Assembly (NCBI GenBank): GCA_002366645.1
Contig: DFBM01000010.1
Coordinates: forward strand, 1-17,520
Origin: Rhodobacterales bacterium UBA3080
Lineage (GTDB): Bacteria > Pseudomonadota > Alphaproteobacteria > Rhodobacterales > Rhodobacteraceae
Reading direction: 5' to 3'
Length of the DNA: 17,520 bases
Shown: positions 13,270-17,520 of the stretch, piece after piece
Layout: each line of letters begins with the position of its first letter
How positions within the stretch are numbered: position 1 is the stretch's first letter
Made by a program: the position numbers and the translations under genes
Notes under the pieces: model-generated
What the model was told of the DNA's origin: nothing
The model's input: only the letters and a program-made list of their open reading frames with translations
Databases searched by the model: none

Positions 13270-13947
13270 ATGCGCGTCTGGGCCTTAATTCTTATAGCCT
13301 ATTTTATCGGAGCTTTTACGCTACGCGAGAACTTTGCGTCGATGTTTTTCGAAAGCGATGGCGTCTGGTGGGTTGCGTTAATCGCAATTGGTCTGATCGC
13401 GACCGCGTTCGCCGATACTATGCGTAACCTGATGAGTTTTCTTTCCGAAGACCGCCACCATGCCCTGTTTGCCGTACTAGCGCTGTTTTGTATTTTTGGC
13501 ATCGAGTATGTGAACTCCGAACGCACGGGCTTTACGCGCGGCGCCACGACGGAAACCGCCGCCTTGGCCGTTGTCGGAACAGAAACTGCGATCAACAGAT
13601 CATGGGACGGGCACTTCCGTGCGATCGCCCAAATAAATGGCGCCGACGTCGGTCTGATGATCGATACAGGTGCGTCGCTTGTTCTATTACGTAATGATGA
13701 TGCGCGGCGGATCGGCATATCGCTGCACGAGCTGGATTTCAGTACGCCGATGACAACAGCAAACGGCAAATCCTATGTCGCACCATTCGTCATCGAAAAC
13801 CTGCAAGTCGGCAACCTGACCCTGCGTAATGTGCGGGCGGCGGTAGCACAGGAAGGTGCGCTACATTCCTCGCTTCTCGGCATGAGTTTTCTTGAAAACC
13901 TGAACGAGACTGTTATTCAGCGCAACCGGATGATTTTACGGAAGTAA
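13270..13947 (+). CDS. Membrane-anchored retropepsin-like aspartic protease (TIGR02281 type)
   Basis: A 225-aa protein with three hydrophobic helices at about residues 3-19, 33-50 and 58-76, then a single-lobe aspartic protease domain. The catalytic motif is IDTGAS with Asp132. Later segments typical of clan AA retropepsins include TANGKSYVAPFVIENLQVGNLTLRNVRA and LLGMSFLENL. Single-lobed enzymes must dimerise to be active. Caulobacter PerP, which cleaves the polarity factor PodJ, belongs to this group, so a periplasmic regulatory protease is a fair inference; the target is unknown. The gene has its own upstream region and ends 10 nt before the opposing TauE gene. Confidence 0.88.
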   Translation: MRVWALILIAYFIGAFTLRENFASMFFESDGVWWVALIAIGLIATAFADTMRNLMSFLSEDRHHALFAVLALFCIFGIEYVNSERTGFTRGATTETAALAVVGTETAINRSWDGHFRAIAQINGADVGLMIDTGASLVLLRNDDARRIGISLHELDFSTPMTTANGKSYVAPFVIENLQVGNLTLRNVRAAVAQEGALHSSLLGMSFLENLNETVIQRNRMILRK

Positions 13948-13957
13948 TCCGTGGGCC

Positions 13958-14788
13958 CTAGCCCAAAAGTGCTTTTCGCAGCATGTTCAACGCCATCAGC
14001 ATAATGAAAAACGCGAAGGCGATCTTCAACGGTTTCGGGTTCATGGCGTGCGCCAGCTTCACCCCGAGCGGTGCTGTTATCAGTGTCATAGAAACCACAA
14101 TCGCGAAGGCTGGCAGGTTGACCAAGCCAAAGGTGAATGGCGGTTTACTTGGATCGCCCCAGCCGATCATCAGAAATCCGATCACGGAAGGCACCGCGAT
14201 AATCACGCCAAAACCAGCCGAAGTCGCGACGGCACGGTGAATGGGCTGGTTGAAGAGGCTCATCAAAGGCACCCCGAAACTTCCGCCGCCGATGCCCATC
14301 AGGACCGACAGGAAACCCAGTACCGGCGAAGTCAGCGCGCGTCCGATCCCCTTGGGCATGCTGTCGCCTAAACGCCAGCTCTGCCGTCCGAATGCGAGGT
14401 AGAGACCAACGAGGGCGCCCAAAACGCCGAACAGGATCATCAGGCTTTCCGACCGCATCTCGCGGGCGATTAACACGCCGACCACAGCTCCAATAGCGAT
14501 GCCGGGTGCCCAGGTTTTCAGGATGTCCCAGTCCACCGCGCCTTTTTTGTTGTGACTTAAAACGGACCGGATCGAAGTGAAAACAATCGTAGCCAGCGAG
14601 GTTGCCACACATATCTGCATCATGTTGGAATTGTCATATCCCAGCGCGGTAAAAGTGTAGTAAAACGCCGGAACCAGAATGATCCCGCCCCCTACACCAA
14701 GCAATCCAGCGATCACACCAGCCAGCGCTCCGATCGTGAGAAGTAGCGCGAATAACGTCAAAAGTTGAGATATATCTATAGCTTGCAT
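13958..14788 (-). CDS. TauE/SafE-family membrane permease (putative sulfite/anion exporter)
   Basis: A 276-aa polytopic protein with two homologous halves, each marked by a glycine-rich membrane motif: GLLGVGGGIILVP (28-40) and LMGIGGGSFGVP (163-174). About eight hydrophobic helices are visible. Family members export sulfite, sulfoacetate or other small organic anions, or act with unknown substrates; nothing here identifies the substrate. An AGGGG ribosome binding site overlaps the dusA stop, and the gap to dusA is 9 nt, so it is the second gene of that operon. Confidence 0.9.
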   Translation of the reverse strand: MQAIDISQLLTLFALLLTIGALAGVIAGLLGVGGGIILVPAFYYTFTALGYDNSNMMQICVATSLATIVFTSIRSVLSHNKKGAVDWDILKTWAPGIAIGAVVGVLIAREMRSESLMILFGVLGALVGLYLAFGRQSWRLGDSMPKGIGRALTSPVLGFLSVLMGIGGGSFGVPLMSLFNQPIHRAVATSAGFGVIIAVPSVIGFLMIGWGDPSKPPFTFGLVNLPAFAIVVSMTLITAPLGVKLAHAMNPKPLKIAFAFFIMLMALNMLRKALLG

Positions 14789-14797
14789 GGTTTTCCC

Positions 14798-15784
14798 CTA
14801 AGCCGCAAGGCGGCGGATTTCTTCGAGCGCGGCAAGAACCAGTTCCGGCCCTGCCCCGTCGTTATGTGCACCTTCCGACAACACGCGGCGCCAGCGGCGC
14901 GCCCCCGGTCGCCCTGCAAACGCGCCCAACATATGGCGCGTAATCTGGTTGAGACGGGCGCCCTTGCCCATCTCGGATTCAATATAGGGCAGCATGTCGA
15001 GCACAGCTTGCTCGGCGCTGACTGCCTCTCCAATACCGAAAATCCGCTGGTCTGCCGCCGCGAGTATTTTGGCCGGTTCGTGATAAGCCGCCCGTCCAAT
15101 CATCACACCATCAACGCCCGCAGCCAAGTGTTCCTCGGTTTCTTCAAGTGAAGTAATCCCGCCGTTTATGCAGATTTCCAAGCCCGGAAACAGCCTTTTC
15201 ATCGCATACACCAGCTCGTAGTCGAGCGGCGGCACATCGCGGTTTTCCTTGGGGCTTAGACCTTGCAACCACGCTTTGCGAGCGTGAACTGTAAAGCTGC
15301 GGATACCCTCAGCCGAAACACGCGCAAGGAACTCGGGCAGGATTTCTTCGGGGATCTGATCATCAACACCGATGCGACATTTGATTGTCACCTCGGGTCC
15401 GGTGGAGGCGTCCAGCATCGCACCGGCACAATCAGCAACCAGTCCGGGGTTTTCCATCAGGATTGCACCAAAACTGCCCGACTGCACCCGATCCGACGGG
15501 CAACCGACATTGAGGTTAACCTCGTCGTAACCATAGTCGCAAGCGATGCGGGTCGCTTCTGCCAGTTGTTTAGGGTCGGAGCCACCAAGTTGCAAAGCCA
15601 CCGGATGTTCGTCGGCGTGGAAGCCCAACAGTCGATCCCGGTCGCCGTGGATCACCGCCGCTGCCGTGACCATCTCGGTGTAAAGCAGGGTGTGCTTGCT
15701 GAATCGCCGGTGGAAGTACCGGCAGTGCCGGTCCGTCCAGTCCATCATCGGAGCAACCGAGAGTTTGCGATTTATGGTCGGCAT
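14798..15784 (-). CDS. dusA: tRNA-dihydrouridine synthase A
   Basis: A 328-aa FMN-dependent TIM-barrel enzyme that reduces uridine to dihydrouridine in tRNA D-loops (positions 20/20a in E. coli DusA). Catalytic Cys95 lies in NLNVGCPSDRVQSGSFGA. The DusA-specific segment ARKAWLQGLSPKENR, the opening LSVAPMMDWTDRHCRYFHR and the NGGI/GVMIGRAAY phosphate-binding strands are all present. The start at 15784 fits the family N-terminus, although its ribosome binding site is weak. It heads a two-gene operon with the TauE/SafE permease and is divergent from the TRAP binding-protein gene. Confidence 0.95.
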   Translation of the reverse strand: MPTINRKLSVAPMMDWTDRHCRYFHRRFSKHTLLYTEMVTAAAVIHGDRDRLLGFHADEHPVALQLGGSDPKQLAEATRIACDYGYDEVNLNVGCPSDRVQSGSFGAILMENPGLVADCAGAMLDASTGPEVTIKCRIGVDDQIPEEILPEFLARVSAEGIRSFTVHARKAWLQGLSPKENRDVPPLDYELVYAMKRLFPGLEICINGGITSLEETEEHLAAGVDGVMIGRAAYHEPAKILAAADQRIFGIGEAVSAEQAVLDMLPYIESEMGKGARLNQITRHMLGAFAGRPGARRWRRVLSEGAHNDGAGPELVLAALEEIRRLAA

Positions 15785-15963
15785 TTAAAGTATTCCAGTT
15801 GCGAGCGCGGGCTTGCAGCATCCCTATCGCACAATCGACAGGTTTTCCAGACTGATCGGAATTTTCGACCTGAGGCAAAAAAGTTATTCTACAAATCTAG
15901 TTGACCTAACGGTTAAGGCCATCGAGAGTGTTGCCTGTGAAATAATCTACCTGGGAGGAATAG
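15785..15963. promoter_or_regulatory. Divergent promoter region dusA / TRAP binding protein
   Basis: These 179 bases hold the promoters of both flanking genes. On the plus strand a weak pair, TTTCGA (15863-15868) and TATTCT (15885-15890) with a 16-nt spacer, could drive the TRAP gene. TTGACC at 15901 lacks a good -10. A strong GGGAGG ribosome binding site ends 5 nt before the TRAP ATG. No clear operator is visible. Confidence 0.4.
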
Positions 15964-16989
15964 ATGAAAAAACTTTCAATTTTAGTCGGGGCAACCGCAA
16001 CCGCGATAACTTTGGCATCCGCAGCGATGGCCCAAGAAGTTACGCTGCGTTTGCACCAGTTCTTGCCGCTGCAGGCAACAATTCCGGCGCAGGCAATCCA
16101 GCCTTGGATCGAAAAAATTGAAGCCGAATCCGATGGCCGTATCAAGATCGAACACTATCCGTCGATGCAACTAGGCGGTGGCCCACCAGCGCTTTACGAT
16201 CAGGCGCGTGATGGCGTTGTCGATATTTCATGGGTCGTTCTTGGCTATTCACCAGGTCGTTTCCCTAGCACCGAGGCGTTTGAGTTGCCGTTCATGACTG
16301 GCAGTTCCGAGTCGTCCTCACGGGCGTTCCACGAGTTTGTCGAAGCAAATGCGATGCAGGAATTTGCCGATACGCACCCGCTGGTTTTCCACACCCACGG
16401 TCCGGGTTGGATACACAGCAACAAGCCGATCGCGTCGCTTGAAGATGTGTCCGGTCAGAAACTGCGCGGGCCTACCCGAGTGATTACCAACCTTCTAAGC
16501 AAGCTTGGCGCAACACCGATCGGCATGCCGGTTCCGGCCGTGCCCGAGGCATTATCCAAAGGCGTAATCGACGGGACCGTCATTCCGTGGGAAGTTACGT
16601 TGCCTTTGAAAGTGCCTGAGTTGGTGACAAACCACACCGGTTTCGACACCAAGCCCGGCCTTTATACAGCGACCTTTATTATGACCATGAACAACGACAG
16701 CTATGATAATCTGCCTGACGATTTGAAAGCGGTTATCGATGCGAACTCCGGTCCTGATGTGGCGGCGATGTTTGGTGCTGCTATGGACGATGGCGATGTT
16801 GTTGGACGCGCAAAAGGCGAGGCAACCGATAATACGATTATCGTATTGGACGATGCCGAAAAAGCGCGCTGGATGGAAGCTGCGCAACCGGTCGTCGATG
16901 AATGGCTAGCGGAGATGGAAGGTCTGGGCCTTGATGGCCAAGCCTTGATCGACTCGGCCAAAGCGTTGATCGCCAAGAACGAGATGTAA
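15964..16989 (+). CDS. TRAP transporter periplasmic solute-binding protein (DctP family)
   Basis: A 341-aa protein with a Sec signal peptide (MKK, hydrophobic core, cleavage after AMA at residue 23). DctP-family features follow: VTLRLHQFLP at the mature N-terminus, IEHYPSMQLGGGPPALYDQ, and GQKLRGPTR, where Arg168 is the probable equivalent of the carboxylate-binding arginine. GVIDGTVIPWE lies further on, typical of the ligand pocket. It captures a carboxylate-containing solute in the periplasm for a DctQ/DctM permease. Those permease genes are absent from the window: a Tat-exported hydrolase follows instead, so the membrane partners must be elsewhere or downstream. The ligand cannot be predicted. 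Confidence 0.92.
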   Translation: MKKLSILVGATATAITLASAAMAQEVTLRLHQFLPLQATIPAQAIQPWIEKIEAESDGRIKIEHYPSMQLGGGPPALYDQARDGVVDISWVVLGYSPGRFPSTEAFELPFMTGSSESSSRAFHEFVEANAMQEFADTHPLVFHTHGPGWIHSNKPIASLEDVSGQKLRGPTRVITNLLSKLGATPIGMPVPAVPEALSKGVIDGTVIPWEVTLPLKVPELVTNHTGFDTKPGLYTATFIMTMNNDSYDNLPDDLKAVIDANSGPDVAAMFGAAMDDGDVVGRAKGEATDNTIIVLDDAEKARWMEAAQPVVDEWLAEMEGLGLDGQALIDSAKALIAKNEM

Positions 16990-16995
16990 AACTTA

Positions 16996-17023
16996 TGGTG
17001 GCCGGATTTCGGTTCGACCACCA
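16996..17023 (+). other. Inverted repeat after the TRAP gene
   Basis: TGGTGG (16996-17001) and CCACCA (17018-17023) form a 6-bp stem around a loop that itself contains CCG/CGG. It starts 6 nt after the TRAP stop codon. No T-run follows, so it may be a processing or stabilising hairpin rather than a true terminator. Confidence 0.35.
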
Positions 17024-17116
17024 GTTCTGACAAATGCGGCATGTTGAATATATGCCTTGCGCTTTGGATGCATTCGCGCAAAAATCCTCGGCATCAAATT
17101 CCAAAGGAGACTTCGA

Positions 17117-17520
17117 ATGCCCCTTCTGCGCCCCTCCCGCCGTGATATCCTGAAAATGAGCGCCGTCGCACCGGCTTTTGCCTTGGGCGCGCCAGCCTTG
17201 GCCGCTGTGTCGGCGCCAAGCAGTGGGCAGTCTGCCGGATTTTTCCGCTTCACCGTAGGCGCTGCGAAGCTGACGGTGGTATCAGACGGGCATTTCACTA
17301 GTTCCGCGCGTGACATAGGCATCAACGCAGATCCAGCCGATATCGTCGCCTTTATGGAAGCGCATTTTCTCGACGCGACCTCGCATTACGAACACACGAA
17401 CCATGTTGTTATCGAACTGGGCGAGGCGAAGGTTCTGGTCGATGTCGGATCGGGTAGCCGGTTTGTGCCGACGACGGGTCGGATGTTGGAAAACCTCGCA
17501 GCTTCGGGGATTGCCGAAGA
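17117..17520 (+). CDS. Tat-exported metallo-beta-lactamase-fold hydrolase (partial, 3' cut by window)
   Basis: Translated from the ATG at 17117, preceded by AAAGGAGA 6 nt upstream; 134 residues fall in the window. It begins with a twin-arginine signal (SRRDILKM, Arg8-Arg9) followed by an alanine-rich hydrophobic stretch ending near residue 30. The mature part FFRFTVGAAKLTVVSDGHF and then NHVVIELGEAKVLVDVGSGS match the start of MBL-fold proteins in which the first strands precede the H-x-H-x-D-H zinc motif. That motif would lie just past the window end, so zinc binding is not seen. The enzyme should fold in the cytoplasm and act in the periplasm. It is 127 nt downstream of the TRAP protein and may share its transcript. 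The substrate is unknown. Confidence 0.85.
   Translation, partial: MPLLRPSRRDILKMSAVAPAFALGAPALAAVSAPSSGQSAGFFRFTVGAAKLTVVSDGHFTSSARDIGINADPADIVAFMEAHFLDATSHYEHTNHVVIELGEAKVLVDVGSGSRFVPTTGRMLENLAASGIAE

Noticed and set aside
13953..13964. GGGC/GCCC hairpin between the convergent aspartic protease and TauE genes
   Set aside because: Only four base pairs with no T-run on either strand in the correct direction; too weak to call a terminator.
17057..17081. TTGCGC/GCGCAA inverted repeat before the MBL gene
   Set aside because: A 6-bp stem with a 13-base loop is close to chance level; it could be an operator, but nothing supports this.
1..17520. Search for CRISPR arrays, tRNA/rRNA genes, transposases, phage genes or integrase sites
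   Set aside because: No tandem direct repeats, cloverleaf sequences or recombinase proteins were seen in the window.

Overview
The window looks like a chromosomal segment of an alphaproteobacterium of the Rhodobacterales (Roseobacter/Rhodobacter type). The reasons are moderate-to-high GC with dense, often 4-bp overlapping genes, a heterotetrameric sarcosine oxidase operon, a ccmI-ruvX-DUF1289 cluster, and an RNA methyltransferase/PIN gene pair of the kind I remember from Rhodobacter sphaeroides. The species assignment is inference from gene content; there is no rRNA or tRNA gene here.

Layout. (1) Positions 1-2874, + strand: the tail of an unidentified gene, a 109-aa membrane-anchored protein, a DedA/VTT membrane protein and a cytochrome P450, all joined by ATGA start/stop overlaps, followed after 23 nt by an M48 zinc metalloprotease. 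(2) 2871-4633, - strand: a class I rRNA methyltransferase (RlmI-type) overlapping a PIN-domain protein, convergent with and sharing a CTAG stop palindrome with the protease gene. (3) 4715-4885, - strand: a 56-aa small protein gene with a good ribosome binding site and a textbook intrinsic terminator. (4) 5011-11048, - strand: sarcosine oxidase soxB, soxD, soxA, soxG. The operon is split between soxB and soxD by two small membrane-protein genes in divergent orientation (153 aa on -, 68 aa on +), and a REP-like palindromic unit lies between soxD and soxA. (5) 11248-13146, + strand: ccmI, ruvX and a DUF1289 cysteine-rich protein. (6) 13270-13947, + strand: a membrane-anchored retropepsin-like aspartic protease. 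(7) 13958-15784, - strand: dusA then a TauE/SafE permease. (8) 15964-17520, + strand: a TRAP-type periplasmic solute-binding protein and the start of a Tat-exported metallo-beta-lactamase-fold protein cut by the window end.

How the genes work together. SoxBDAG oxidatively demethylates sarcosine to glycine, passing the C1 unit to tetrahydrofolate, as expected in marine or rhizosphere bacteria that degrade glycine betaine, choline or creatinine. CcmI serves cytochrome c maturation; RuvX and DusA are nucleic-acid housekeeping enzymes. The left-hand operon (small anchored helical protein, DedA, P450, M48 protease) combines lipid/membrane-type functions with an oxidase that lacks the usual I-helix threonine, and I cannot assign it a pathway. 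I see no phage, transposase, CRISPR array or tRNA. No gene-free stretch exceeds 300 bases; the longest are 11049-11247 and 15785-15963, both divergent promoter regions.

I did not find a clear-cut new defence or mobile system. The best leads are the P450/DedA operon, the small divergent gene pair splitting the sox operon, and the 56-aa gene.
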